Shown: positions 48,958-58,915 of the stretch, one piece after another | How the letters are laid out: every line of letters starts with the position of its first letter | How positions within the stretch are numbered: the stretch's first letter is position 1 | Origin: Geobacillus vulcani PSS1 | GTDB taxonomy: Bacteria > Bacillota > Bacilli > Bacillales > Anoxybacillaceae | Length of the DNA stretch: 64,000 nucleotides | NCBI RefSeq assembly: GCF_000733845.1 | Contig: NZ_JPOI01000001.1 | Span: 3,225,001-3,289,000, forward strand | Direction of reading: 5' to 3' | Translations under genes and position numbers: made by a program | The notes under the pieces: generated by a model | Seen by the model: the letters and a program-made list of their open reading frames with translations, nothing else | Told to the model about the DNA's origin: nothing | Databases searched by the model: none

Positions 48958-50159
48958 CGAATCGCCTCGATATACGCATGAATTTCCTTTAAAATTTCCC
49001 TAGCGGCCTCCTGTTTCGTCATGAGCGGCAACGGCCGGACGACGCCATCGCGGCGGAAGATGGTGACGATGTTCGTATCGCCGGCAAACCCTGCCCCCTC
49101 TTCGGTGACATTGTTGGCAACGACCATATCCAACCGCTTTTCTTCGAGTTTTTTTAACGCATACGGCTCGAGGTTGTCCGTCTCAGCAGCAAATCCGACC
49201 AAAATCTGCCTTGTTTTTCGCTCACCAAGCGCTTTCAAGATGTCCACTGTCCGCTCCATCTCTACCACATAGTCACCTGGCTGCTTTTTTATTTTGGACG
49301 CCGCCACATATTTTGGCCGATAATCGGCGACCGCCGCCGCCTTGATGACGATGTCCGTTTCCGCAAACCGAGCCATCACTGCTTCGTACATTTCAGCGGC
49401 CGACTCAACCGACACCGTCTCGACGTCATCCGGCGAAGAAAGCGCGGTCGGTCCAGCAACAAGCGTCACCGAAGCGCCAAAGCGGGCCGCTGCTTCGGCG
49501 ATGGCATAGCCCATTTTGCCGCTCGAATAATTGGAAAAATAGCGGACCGGATCAAGCCGCTCCCTTGTCGGCCCAGCGGTGACAAGGATGCGCCGACCGC
49601 GAAACAGCGGCGGATCATCAGCGAAAAAGCGCTCGATATGGGCGATGATTTTCTCCGGCTCCTCCAGCCGCCCTTTGCCGATATAGCCGCACGCCAAATA
49701 GCCTTCCGACGGCTCGATAAACCGGTAGCCGAATTGGTAGAGCCGCTCGATGTTGGCTTGGACGGCCGGATGCTCGTACATATGGACGTTCATCGCCGGA
49801 GCGATCCAGACGGGCGCTTTCGTCGCCAAAATCGTTGTCGTCACCATATTGTCAGCGATGCCGGCGGCCAGCTTCGCGATCGTATTGGCCGTCGCCGGTG
49901 CGACGAGAACAAGATCGGCCCAGTCCGCTAAGTCAATATGGGCGATGACAGCCGGGTTGTTTTCGGCAAACGTATCGACATACACTTCCTGGCGCGACAA
50001 TGCTTGGAACGTGAGCGGCGTAATGAACTGGCACGCCCCTTCCGTCATGATCACTTTCACTTCGGCGCCGCGCTGGGTGAGCTGGCTGGTGAGCACCGCC
50101 GCCTTGTACGCCGCCACCCCCCCGGTCACGCAAAGCAAAATATGTTTTCCGTTGATCAT
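48954..50159 (-). CDS. coaBC: CoaBC, phosphopantothenoylcysteine synthetase/decarboxylase
   Basis: This fusion makes 4'-phosphopantetheine for CoA. The N-terminal CoaC flavoprotein domain has CVTGGVAAYKAA, the active His in AVIAHIDLADWAD and APAMNVHMYEHP; the CoaB domain has VTAGPTRERLDPVRYFSNYS with KMG and later NNVTEEGAGF. The 401-residue start is at MINGKHILL after GGGGGTGG. A strong terminator lies directly upstream. Confidence 0.97.
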   Translation of the reverse strand: MINGKHILLCVTGGVAAYKAAVLTSQLTQRGAEVKVIMTEGACQFITPLTFQALSRQEVYVDTFAENNPAVIAHIDLADWADLVLVAPATANTIAKLAAGIADNMVTTTILATKAPVWIAPAMNVHMYEHPAVQANIERLYQFGYRFIEPSEGYLACGYIGKGRLEEPEKIIAHIERFFADDPPLFRGRRILVTAGPTRERLDPVRYFSNYSSGKMGYAIAEAAARFGASVTLVAGPTALSSPDDVETVSVESAAEMYEAVMARFAETDIVIKAAAVADYRPKYVAASKIKKQPGDYVVEMERTVDILKALGERKTRQILVGFAAETDNLEPYALKKLEEKRLDMVVANNVTEEGAGFAGDTNIVTIFRRDGVVRPLPLMTKQEAAREILKEIHAYIEAIR

Positions 50160-50179
50160 GTTGGCCACCCCCGACATTG

Positions 50180-50212
50180 AAAAAAATAACAACCTAAAGC
50201 TAGGTTGTTATT
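50180..50212 (-). terminator. Intrinsic terminator between rpoZ and coaBC
   Basis: A perfect 12-bp stem AATAACAACCTA / TAGGTTGTTATT with a 4-base loop and TTTTTTTC on the minus strand. The T-run ends only about 20 bases before the coaBC ATG; no promoter fits after it. Confidence 0.9.
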
Positions 50213-50408
50213 TGTCTTCTTCCACTAATTCGACCTTGTCACCAGCGATTTCCTCGAGCGCCTGGCCGACAAATTTTTTCGACACCGGCTTTTTCACCAT
50301 CAGCTCCGCACCGTCCTGAAGCTCGCGCGCCCGTTTGGCCACCACCGTGACGAGCTTATATTTCGAATCGACTTTTTGCATCAGCAGATCGATGGAAGGA
50401 TACAGCAT
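50208..50408 (-). CDS. rpoZ: RNA polymerase omega subunit
   Basis: Omega helps fold and stabilise the beta-prime subunit. The 66-residue protein begins [20 protein letters not shown] and has [28 protein letters not shown] precedes the ATG. It follows gmk by two bases. The last codons lie against the terminator stem. Confidence 0.97.
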   Translation of the reverse strand: MLYPSIDLLMQKVDSKYKLVTVVAKRARELQDGAELMVKKPVSKKFVGQALEEIAGDKVELVEEDK

Positions 50409-50410
50409 CG

Positions 50411-51300
<890 letters not shown>

Positions 51301-51364
51301 GACACGCCCACCTGCCATATTCGATATTGTTGCCGCCGGCAAGCCGTTTTAAACCGTTATTCGA

Positions 51365-52240
51365 CTATTCGACGTTTTGCACCTGTTCTTTCATCTTCTC
51401 GATCGCGCTTTTCATCTCCACGACTTGCGCGGCAATCAGGCTGTCGTTTGCCTTGGCGCCGATCGTGTTGACTTCCCGGTTCAACTCTTGCACCAAGAAG
51501 TCGAGCTTCCGCCCAACCGGTTCGTCCATTTCTAAGGCGTCCGCCATTTGCGCCAAATGGCTGCGAATGCGTTTCAACTCCTCGTGAATGTCCGCCTTTT
51601 CGGCAAACACCGCCACTTCCGTCAGCAAGCGCGCTTCATCGATCGGAGCGGGCGCCCATTCGCGCAGGCGGCGCTCAAGCCGCTCACGGTATTGTTCCAT
51701 GACAAGCGGTGCCCGCTGTTCAATGGCTTCCACCCCGGCTTCGACTTCATGAAGCCGGGCGCGCAAATCCGCGGCAAGCGCCTCTCCTTCGCGTCGACGC
51801 ATGGCAACAAGCGCCTTTGCCGCCTCGTCGATGGCATCTAAAAGCAGCGGCTCTACTTCTTCATTCGCGCCTTCTTCTTCGACGACCTCGACCGCCCCAT
51901 CAAGTCGAAGCAGTTCGGCGGCCGTCACGCCGCCGTCAATGGCAAATCGCTTTGCGGCTTCCTGCACTCCGGCCCAATACTGGCCAAGCAAATCCCAATC
52001 AATATGTACGCTCCGTTTCACAAGACCGTCGCCGGCGATCGTGACGAACACTTCCACTTTTCCGCGCCGCACGTACGATGAAATTGCTTTTTTTATTTTA
52101 TCCTCAAACACAAGCCATTGTCTAGGGAGGCGGATGGAAATTTCGCAAAACCGATGGTTGACGGATTTCATTTCCACCGCCACCATCAAGCGATCCGTTT
52201 TTTTCACACTCGCGCCGAAGCCGGTCATGCTGTAAACCAT
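51365..52240 (-). CDS. yicC: YicC/YloC family endoribonuclease
   Basis: The family, long uncharacterised, has been reported to have endoribonuclease activity. The 291-residue protein starts MVYSMTGFGASVKKTD and has EMKSVNHRFCEISIRLPRQW and the C-terminal EPVGRKLDFLVQELNREVNT, then GAKANDSLIAAQVVEMK. It opens the yicC-remA-gmk-rpoZ run. A terminator lies about 25 bases upstream. Confidence 0.94.
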   Translation of the reverse strand: MVYSMTGFGASVKKTDRLMVAVEMKSVNHRFCEISIRLPRQWLVFEDKIKKAISSYVRRGKVEVFVTIAGDGLVKRSVHIDWDLLGQYWAGVQEAAKRFAIDGGVTAAELLRLDGAVEVVEEEGANEEVEPLLLDAIDEAAKALVAMRRREGEALAADLRARLHEVEAGVEAIEQRAPLVMEQYRERLERRLREWAPAPIDEARLLTEVAVFAEKADIHEELKRIRSHLAQMADALEMDEPVGRKLDFLVQELNREVNTIGAKANDSLIAAQVVEMKSAIEKMKEQVQNVE

Positions 52241-52267
52241 ATCATCACATCCGTTGCTGTCATGATG

Positions 52268-52309
52268 AAAAAGAAAAGGTCATAGAGCTTGCCTCTATCA
52301 CCTTTTTCA
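52268..52309 (-). terminator. Intrinsic terminator after yloB
   Basis: AAAAGGT-ATAGAG / CTCTAT-ACCTTTT stems with one mismatch, followed by CTTTTTC on the minus strand. It ends 25-30 bases before yicC. A TATAAT overlaps its upstream edge but would read straight into the hairpin. Confidence 0.85.
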
Positions 52310-52327
52310 TTATACCATAACCACGTT

Positions 52328-55000
52328 TTATTTTCTCGCCCGAAACGAGCCAGCAAACAAAAATGTCGGCAAGGCAGACAGACCTACGATGAGCAGCCAA
52401 TCGACCGCGGCGAGCGGCTTCGTATGGAACACCGCAGCCAGCGGCGGATAGTAGATGACAACCAACAGCAATACAAGCGACACGGCCACCGCCGCGACAA
52501 GATACATGTTCCCGAATGGACTGCGGTCAAAAATCGAACGATCGCAGCGGCAGTCAAACACATGGATGAGCTGCGCCAACACCAACGTCGCAAACGCCGC
52601 CGTCTGGGCGTAAACGAGATCCTCGCCGCTCCGTTCATAGGCCGTCAAAAACGCGGCCAACGTCACCACGCCGATCAAAACGCCGCGGCTTATGATTTTC
52701 CAGCCGAGCCCACGCGCGAACACCCCTTCATCGGGGCGGCGCGGCGGCCGCTTCATCACGTTTTCTTCCGGCCGGTCGAGCCCGAGCGCCATCGCTGGCA
52801 AACCGTCGGTGACAAGATTGACCCATAAAATTTGAATCGGCACGAGCGGCAGCGGCAACGCCAGCAGCATCGCAAACAACATGACAAGAATTTCCCCGAC
52901 GTTCGAGGCGAGCAAGTAGCGGATAAACTTGCGAATGTTTTCGTAAATGTTGCGGCCTTCTTCAATCGCAGCCTCAATCGTCGCAAAGTTGTCATCCACC
53001 AAAACGAGCGACGCCGCCTCTTTCGCCACTTCTGTCCCCGATCGGCCCATGGCGACGCCAATATCGGCTGCTTTCAGAGCAGGTGCATCGTTCACCCCGT
53101 CCCCTGTCATCGCGACGATATGGCCGCGCCGTTTGAGAGCGTTGACGATTTTCAGCTTATGCTCCGGAGCAACGCGGGCGAACACGTAAATCTCATCGAC
53201 GGCGCGTTCCAACTCATCGACCGACAGCTTCGAAAGCGTCGCCCCGTCCATCACTTTGCCGCCGGGCGGGAGCACGCCAAGCTGTTTGGCGATGGCGGTG
53301 GCTGTCAACACGTGGTCGCCGGTGATCATCACCGTTTTCATGCCCGCTTCTTTGCAGCGCGCCACCGCTTGCTTCACCTCAGGCCGCGGCGGATCGATCA
53401 TGCCGGCGACGCCGAGGAACCGCAGCTTTGTCTCCGCCTCCTTCTCCGACCCGATCCGTTCTGTCTCCGCAAGCGGCCGGTACGCGACGGCAATCGTGCG
53501 CAAGGCGGAAGACGCCATCTGCCGAATCGCCTTCTCAATCGTCTCTTTCCAAGCCGGCGTCAGCACCTGTTCGCGGCCGTTCCATTCAAGGTGGTCCGCC
53601 CGCTCAAGCAGCACATCGGGCGCCCCTTTTGTCACGACCAACCGGCGGCCGTTTCGGTCGCGAACGATCACCGTCATCATTTTTCGCTCCGAATCAAACG
53701 GAAACTCCTGCTCGACCGTATACTCGCGCCAAACCATCCCTTTCGCCAATCCCGCTTTCGCCGCCGCGACGAGCAGCGCCCCTTCGGTCGGATCGCCGTC
53801 GACATAGCGCCGCCCGTTTTCCTCTTTCAACTCCGAACGATTGCAAAGCACCGCCATCGTCAATAGACGGGCGAGCTCGGGAACACGGTTTGGATCCACC
53901 GCCCGGCCCCGTTCGGAAAACTCGCCGGCCATGTCAAAGCCAACGCCGCTGACCGCAAATGTCCGTCCGCCTGCCCATACTTGCGTGACGGTCATCATGT
54001 TTTCCGTCATCGTCCCCGTTTTGTCGGAACAAATGACCGAAGCGCAGCCGAGCGTTTCCACCGCCGGAAGCTTGCGGACGATGGCGTTTCGTTTGATCAT
54101 CCGCTGCACGCCAAGCGCCAAGACGACCGTCACAATGGCCGGCAACCCTTCCGGAATAGCGGCAACAGCGAGCGATACGCCGGCCAAAAACATTTCATAC
54201 ACGTCGTGTCCTTGAACGACCCCGACGGCCACCACCATGGCCGTCAGCGCCAAGGCGACGACAAGCAAAATTTTCCCAAGCTGCTCGAGCCGGCGCTGAA
54301 GCGGGGTTGCTCCCGCATCCGCCTCTTCAAGCATCGTCGCGATTTGCCCCATCGCCGTTTTCATCCCCGTGGCGATGACAATGCCGATCCCATTCCCTCT
54401 TGTCACCAGCGTCCCCATAAACGCCATATTGTGCAAATCCCCCAACGACGCCTGTGCGGTGCGAAGAGGGGCAGCCGATTTGGCCACCGGCACCGATTCG
54501 CCCGTCAGCGCCGACTCCTCGATTTCCAAGCCGGCTGCCTCAATCAAGCGGACGTCGGCCCCGACCCGGTCGCCGCTTGCCAGCCGCACCACATCGCCGA
54601 CAACAAGCTCGCGCGCCGGGACTTTCACCCACTCCCCGCCGCGCAGCACCACCGCTTGCGGCGCGGACAACCGTTTTAAAGCAGCGAGCGACTTTTCCGC
54701 CCGCCGCTCTTGGATAAACCCGAGGATGGCGTTCATGATCACAATGACAACAATCGCCACCGCATCGACGTACTCGCCCAAAAACGCGGAAATCACCGTT
54801 GCCAACAGCAGCACCAACACCATAAAATCTTGAAACTGGCGAAAAAAGACGACGATGGCCGACTCCTTCTTCCCTTCCGCCAGCTCATTGTACCCGAACT
54901 GCCGCAGCCGCTTTTCCGCCTCGGCTGCGGTAAGCCCGGTCTTGACGTTCGTCTTCGTTTCGTGCGCGACATCGCTGGCCGCGAGCGTATGCCACTGCAT
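52328..55000 (-). CDS. yloB: P-type calcium-transporting ATPase YloB
   Basis: The 890-residue pump belongs to the SERCA-like type II P-ATPases. It has the actuator motif ALTGESVPV, the phosphorylation motif [31 protein letters not shown] in a membrane segment, [18 protein letters not shown], and about ten membrane segments. In B. subtilis the homologue forms a calcium-dependent phosphoenzyme. GGAGGGGGAGACCA precedes the ATG. It is divergent from rqcH. Confidence 0.95.
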   Translation of the reverse strand: MQWHTLAASDVAHETKTNVKTGLTAAEAEKRLRQFGYNELAEGKKESAIVVFFRQFQDFMVLVLLLATVISAFLGEYVDAVAIVVIVIMNAILGFIQERRAEKSLAALKRLSAPQAVVLRGGEWVKVPARELVVGDVVRLASGDRVGADVRLIEAAGLEIEESALTGESVPVAKSAAPLRTAQASLGDLHNMAFMGTLVTRGNGIGIVIATGMKTAMGQIATMLEEADAGATPLQRRLEQLGKILLVVALALTAMVVAVGVVQGHDVYEMFLAGVSLAVAAIPEGLPAIVTVVLALGVQRMIKRNAIVRKLPAVETLGCASVICSDKTGTMTENMMTVTQVWAGGRTFAVSGVGFDMAGEFSERGRAVDPNRVPELARLLTMAVLCNRSELKEENGRRYVDGDPTEGALLVAAAKAGLAKGMVWREYTVEQEFPFDSERKMMTVIVRDRNGRRLVVTKGAPDVLLERADHLEWNGREQVLTPAWKETIEKAIRQMASSALRTIAVAYRPLAETERIGSEKEAETKLRFLGVAGMIDPPRPEVKQAVARCKEAGMKTVMITGDHVLTATAIAKQLGVLPPGGKVMDGATLSKLSVDELERAVDEIYVFARVAPEHKLKIVNALKRRGHIVAMTGDGVNDAPALKAADIGVAMGRSGTEVAKEAASLVLVDDNFATIEAAIEEGRNIYENIRKFIRYLLASNVGEILVMLFAMLLALPLPLVPIQILWVNLVTDGLPAMALGLDRPEENVMKRPPRRPDEGVFARGLGWKIISRGVLIGVVTLAAFLTAYERSGEDLVYAQTAAFATLVLAQLIHVFDCRCDRSIFDRSPFGNMYLVAAVAVSLVLLLVVIYYPPLAAVFHTKPLAAVDWLLIVGLSALPTFLFAGSFRARK

Positions 55001-55192
55001 TGGTCTCCCCCTCCGTCCTCTCCGTCTTTTCAGCGCACTGTTTCCGCTTTTCTATGCTTATTCACTCCTGTCCGAAAAAATGATCGATTGGGCGGCATAA
55101 ACAAACGACCGAAATCGCTTTGCCGCGCATTTCCTTTTTATATAACCGTTTGGATGAACATCGCCCTTCATCCCCCGAAATGTTCGCAAAAA

Positions 55193-55221
55193 TGTTCAAC
55201 ACAGCGGATCTATGGTAAGAT
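55193..55221 (+). promoter_or_regulatory. Candidate promoter of rqcH
   Basis: TAAGAT with an extended TGG upstream and a weak TGTTCA -35 at 17 bases. The 258-base yloB-rqcH gap shows no other clear feature. Confidence 0.45.
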
Positions 55222-55258
55222 CGAAGTAGTAACGAAACAAATTAGAAAGGTGTTTTCC

Positions 55259-56998
55259 ATGTCGTTTGACGGAGTGTTTACATACGCCATTGTCGGGGAA
55301 CTCGAAGAGGCGCTTGCGGGCGGGCGGATCACAAAAATTCACCAGCCGTCGGCGCATGAGATCGTCATGCTCGTGCGCGCCCGCGGCCGTAACCATAAAG
55401 TGATGCTGTCGGCGCATCCGACGTACGCGCGCGTCCATTTGACAAACGAAACGTACGACAACCCGCTCGAGCCGCCGATGTTTTGCATGCGGCTGCGCAA
55501 ACAGTTGGAAGGAAGCGTCATCGAAGCGGTTCGCCAAGTCGATTTTGACCGCATCATCGTCATCGATGCAAAAGGGCGCGACGAACTCGGCGACGTGCAA
55601 ACAAAGCGGCTCATCATCGAAGTGATGGGCCGACATAGCAACATCATCCTCGTTGATGCGTCGACCAACACGATCATCGACAGCTTGAAACATTTGCCGC
55701 CGTCCGTCAACCGCTACCGGACGGTGCTCCCGGGGCACCCGTACGTCGCCCCGCCGACGCACGGCAAGCTGAACCCGCTTGAGGCAACGGAAGAAACGGT
55801 GCTGAAAAAACTTGATTTTCACGCCGGCAAGCTCGCCCATCAGCTCGTTTCCGCCTTCAGCGGCCTTTCACCGCTGTTCGCCAACGAGGTCGTCTTCCGC
55901 GCCGGGCTCGCCAACCGGGCGACGCTGCCGAAAAGCTTCCTCGCGCTCATCGATGACGTCCGGCACCGCCGCTTTGCCCCGATGATGTACACGAACGGGG
56001 AAAAAGAATGGTTTTACGTGTTGCCGCTTACGCACATAAAAACCGAAGGCCAACCGTTTGCGAGCGCAAGCGAGCTGCTCGACCGCTTTTATTTCGGCAA
56101 AGCCGAGCGCGACCGCGTCAAGCAGCAAGCGCATGACATCGAGCGGCTCATGGCGAACGAAAAAGCGAAAAACGAGAAAAAGCTCCTCAAGCTTGAACAG
56201 ACGCTCGAAGAAGCCAAAAAAGCCGACGTTTACCGACTGTACGGGGAGCTGCTCACCGCCCATTTGTACGCCATCAAGCGCGGCATGACGGAAATCGAAG
56301 TCACCAACTACTATGATGAAAACGGCGGTACGGTCACGATTCCGCTCGACCCGCAAAAATCGCCGTCGGAGAACGCGCAACAGTACTTCCAAAAATACCA
56401 AAAAGCGAAAAACTCGCTCGCCGTCGTGCAAGAACAAATCGAGCGGACGAAAGAAGACATCGCCTATTGCGACACGATTTTAAGCCAGCTCGAAACCGCC
56501 TCGCCGAAAGATGTCGCGGAAATCCGCGACGAGCTCATTGAACAAGGCTACTTGCGCCCGCGCGCGGCGAAAGGAGCGAAAAAGCGAAAACCAACCACGC
56601 CTGAGCTGGACCGCTACGTCGCCAGCGACGGCACGGAAATAGTGGTCGGCAAAAACAATAAACAAAACGACTATCTCACGACCAAACTCGCCCATAAGGA
56701 CGAGGTTTGGCTGCATGTGAAAAACATTCCCGGCTCGCACGTCGTCATCCGGAGCAAGCAGCCGTCTGACGGGACGCTCTTGGAAGCGGCGAACTTGGCC
56801 GCCTACTTCAGCAAAGCCCGCCACTCCGGCTCCGTGCCGGTCGATTACACGCGCGTCCGCTACGTGAAAAAACCGAGCGGCGCCAAGCCAGGGTTTGTCA
56901 TTTACGAAAACGAACAAACGCTCTACGTCACACCGGACGAAGAGCTCGTCCGCGCCATGAAACAGCGGCAAAAAGAACACGAGGCGAAACAGCCTTGA
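55259..56998 (+). CDS. rqcH: Ribosome quality control protein RqcH (NFACT family, YloA/FbpA)
   Basis: RqcH binds stalled 50S subunits and adds alanine tails that mark nascent chains for ClpXP. The 579-residue protein has NFACT-N (MSFDGVFTYAIVGELEEAL), helix-hairpin and coiled-coil middle domains (KLLKLEQTLEEAKKADVYRL) and NFACT-R (NDYLTTKLAHKDEVWLHVKN, then IPGSHVVIR). AGAAAGGTG supports the ATG; a longer open frame upstream enters the yloB region and is rejected. The TGA stop lies within the right end of the adjacent insertion element. Confidence 0.96.
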   Translation: MSFDGVFTYAIVGELEEALAGGRITKIHQPSAHEIVMLVRARGRNHKVMLSAHPTYARVHLTNETYDNPLEPPMFCMRLRKQLEGSVIEAVRQVDFDRIIVIDAKGRDELGDVQTKRLIIEVMGRHSNIILVDASTNTIIDSLKHLPPSVNRYRTVLPGHPYVAPPTHGKLNPLEATEETVLKKLDFHAGKLAHQLVSAFSGLSPLFANEVVFRAGLANRATLPKSFLALIDDVRHRRFAPMMYTNGEKEWFYVLPLTHIKTEGQPFASASELLDRFYFGKAERDRVKQQAHDIERLMANEKAKNEKKLLKLEQTLEEAKKADVYRLYGELLTAHLYAIKRGMTEIEVTNYYDENGGTVTIPLDPQKSPSENAQQYFQKYQKAKNSLAVVQEQIERTKEDIAYCDTILSQLETASPKDVAEIRDELIEQGYLRPRAAKGAKKRKPTTPELDRYVASDGTEIVVGKNNKQNDYLTTKLAHKDEVWLHVKNIPGSHVVIRSKQPSDGTLLEAANLAAYFSKARHSGSVPVDYTRVRYVKKPSGAKPGFVIYENEQTLYVTPDEELVRAMKQRQKEHEAKQP

Positions 56999-57155
56999 CA
57001 CTCCACACACCTAAAGACGTGGGATTCTTGGGTCGTTCGCGCCCTCATCCATTTCTGGTTCGGACAACGCCCAAGTTCAGGGGTGTGTCATCACCCCGTC
57101 CCATCGGGTTACGATGTACCCCAATGGGCTGCGTACCTGTGACCAGTACGCTAGG
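56995..57155 (-). ncRNA. Predicted omega RNA (reRNA) of the TnpB element
   Basis: The 158 bases between the tnpB stop and the right end are predicted to be the TnpB guide-RNA scaffold. On the minus strand several hairpins can form: GCGTAC / GTACGC, CCCAT...GGGT / ACCC...ATGGG, GGGGTG / CACCCC, and CTTGGG / CCCAAG. The guide would be the next bases past TCAA, beginning GGCTGTTTCGCCTCG, antisense to the end of rqcH. The 5' end of such RNAs usually lies inside tnpB. Confidence 0.6.
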
Positions 57156-58211
57156 TTAAGCGGCAAAGCCTGAAATCGCCTTGGCAATGTTGATCGCGCC
57201 ATTCAAGTCGGCATGGAGGGTGTAGCCGCACGTTTGGCATCGGAAGCGGATGCCGTTTCGGTTTGCTTTCTCCCGATGCCCACATCGGCATGTTTGGCTT
57301 GTATAGGTCGGCTTCACCCACTCCACCCGAATACCTGCCATGTCGGCTTTATAGGCAATCATTGTTTGCAGTTGGTGAAACGCCCAAGAATGAAGGCTTC
57401 GTCCTGCTTCTTTGGCTGATGTTGCCCGCTTTCGAATGCCGCTCAAATCCTCCATGCGAATGACGCCAACACCGTTGGCGAGGGCAAAGTTGACGATTTG
57501 ACGGCTGATTTTGTGGTTCTGATCTTTCATCCAACGCGACTCTTTGTTTCCGATTTTTCGAATCATATGGGGCTTCTTGTTTTTGCCGAGTTTTCGCCGC
57601 AACGCCGCATATCGCCGGCGTACAAAGGCGCATCGGTTGCCTTTGAAAAACAACGATTTCGTTCCCACGCTGGCAACGGCGATATAGCGAAGTCCAAGGT
57701 CAACCCCCATCACCTTGGTTTCGTGTCGCGGCTTGACTTCAAACGTGATCGCCATCGCCAAGTACCATTTCTTTCTTTTTTTGTAGAGTTTGGCCGCCCC
57801 TTGTTTGGCAGTTCCATTGATCAGCCGATTCAGCCACGCCTCTTGATAGGGACGAGTTACAACAGGCACACCTATTTTTTTCTCTAGCGTGGGAAAAGCA
57901 ACCGTGTAGAAATCTCCTTTCTTTTCTACTTTTACGTTTTGATTATTGAAGCAACACCAGAGTTTTTTAAACCTTTTTACCTTCTGATTTTTCTTTTGAG
58001 ACTTCGCTTCACGAATAGTCTGATTAACGATGGCGGAAGGAAACTTTTGTGACGAAAAGTCTTTAAATATCTTGCTTGTTGCTTTGTTTAATTCAGGATG
58101 ATTCAATAGCCAATTCGCAAACGCGGTATTCATTTCTGTCATCCGTTCATACATGTCTTGTTTGACTTTCGTTGGGTTGTGCAGCTCCAGCTTTAGTGTG
58201 ATGGTCGGCAT
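57156..58211 (-). CDS. tnpB: RNA-guided nuclease TnpB of an IS605-type element
   Basis: TnpB is the ancestor of Cas12, cutting DNA guided by RNA from the transposon right end. The 351-residue protein has an intact RuvC triad: Asp in KVMGVDLGLRYIAVAS, Glu in IRMEDLSGIRKRA, Asp in LHADLNGAINIAKA. A four-cysteine zinc finger is also present (CRCGHREKANRNGIRFRCQTCG). AAGGGGGGTGA precedes the ATG. It overlaps tnpA by 19 bases. No frameshift or stop interrupts it, so it may be active. Confidence 0.95.
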   Translation of the reverse strand: MPTITLKLELHNPTKVKQDMYERMTEMNTAFANWLLNHPELNKATSKIFKDFSSQKFPSAIVNQTIREAKSQKKNQKVKRFKKLWCCFNNQNVKVEKKGDFYTVAFPTLEKKIGVPVVTRPYQEAWLNRLINGTAKQGAAKLYKKRKKWYLAMAITFEVKPRHETKVMGVDLGLRYIAVASVGTKSLFFKGNRCAFVRRRYAALRRKLGKNKKPHMIRKIGNKESRWMKDQNHKISRQIVNFALANGVGVIRMEDLSGIRKRATSAKEAGRSLHSWAFHQLQTMIAYKADMAGIRVEWVKPTYTSQTCRCGHREKANRNGIRFRCQTCGYTLHADLNGAINIAKAISGFAA

Positions 58212-58615
58212 GGATTCACCCCCCTTTTCTTTTGAGATTCCACATAGCGTTTGATTGTTTCACTTGATACATTCCCTGCTGTGCTCACGAAGAAAGAGCG
58301 TGTCCAAAGACTTGGCAGATGAGACAAGTGTTTAAATTCCTGTCTTAATCGTCTGGAAGTCACTCCTTTCACTCTTGCCATCATATCTGATGGAGAATCA
58401 GAAGGGAGGCAATTCAAGAACAAATGGCCATGATCAGGCATCACTTCCATCGCCAGGATGACCCAATCATTCTCTTGGCCAATTTCTTCTACTAACTGCT
58501 TGAATCGCTCTTCCACTCTGCCTACTAACACCTTTCTTCGATAACGCGGACAGAAACCAAAATGATCGTTCATCAACGATACCGTTGTTTTCGTTCTTCG
58601 ATATTCTTGTTCCAT
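58193..58615 (-). CDS. tnpA: Y1 HUH transposase TnpA of an IS200/IS605 element
   Basis: TnpA is a small single-strand transposase. The 140-residue protein has PRYRRKVLVGRVEERFKQLV, the HUH motif in EVMPDHGHLFLNC and the likely catalytic tyrosine in ETIKRYVESQKKRG. It is complete and in the usual tnpA-tnpB order. With tnpB intact, the element may still move. Confidence 0.92.
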   Translation of the reverse strand: MEQEYRRTKTTVSLMNDHFGFCPRYRRKVLVGRVEERFKQLVEEIGQENDWVILAMEVMPDHGHLFLNCLPSDSPSDMMARVKGVTSRRLRQEFKHLSHLPSLWTRSFFVSTAGNVSSETIKRYVESQKKRGVNPCRPSH

Positions 58616-58671
58616 ATGATAGACTGTATCGGTTTAATGGTTTATACTGCAACACCTAAGAGGCGGGTGAT

Positions 58672-58915
58672 TTAATCGTGGATACGGCTTTACAATGTTA
58701 TTTCTCAATTAGAAAAACCCTGTTGCATCGGTCCTGCTTTTCGCTCATTCTCCCATTGATTAACGGAATCAGCCGTTTTTCACCGGCCTTCTAAAGAGAA
58801 AAATGGTGGCTCTAAGGATGGTGTTGCAAAACTAGAGTAAAGACTCGAAGTTATGCATAATGATGCAACATAACACGTACATATCAATGACTACATTTTT
58901 GGGGGAGTTATAAAA
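58672..58915. other. Spacer with possible old insertion-sequence remnants
   Basis: The sequence between the left end of the element and the lipoprotein gene has no convincing gene. Two similar GTTGCA-containing segments (near 58731 and 58824) and a palindrome GTTATGCAT / ATGCAACATAAC (58850-58878) suggest debris of a mobile element or an operator. A short open frame from a GTG at 58678 encodes 38 residues of no recognised kind. Confidence 0.4.

Larger units (their letters stand above)
56995..58671 (-). mobile_element. IS200/IS605 family element with tnpA and tnpB (boundaries estimated)
   Basis: The element carries overlapping tnpA and tnpB, both intact. Subterminal sequences of the two ends are related: on the plus strand ACACCTAAAGACGTGGGATT at the right end and ACACCTAAGAGGCGGGTGATT at the left end. 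The right end finishes with TCAA on the minus strand, the usual family terminus. The left boundary is inferred: joining the two flanks there would recreate a TAA stop for rqcH in frame, implying a target motif like ATTAA. Confidence 0.8.

Noticed and set aside
52309-52314. TATAAT as the main yicC promoter
   Set aside because: There is no good -35 and the transcript would begin inside or at the foot of a terminator; kept only as part of a finding.
54710-55258. A 183-codon N-terminal extension of rqcH in an open frame
   Set aside because: It lies antisense to yloB and through its promoter region, is not like any RqcH N-terminus, and a proper ribosome binding site and family start exist at 55259.
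57000-57155. CRISPR-like or tRNA-like structure downstream of tnpB
   Set aside because: The hairpins are not direct repeats with spacers and do not fold as a tRNA; they fit a TnpB guide-RNA scaffold better.
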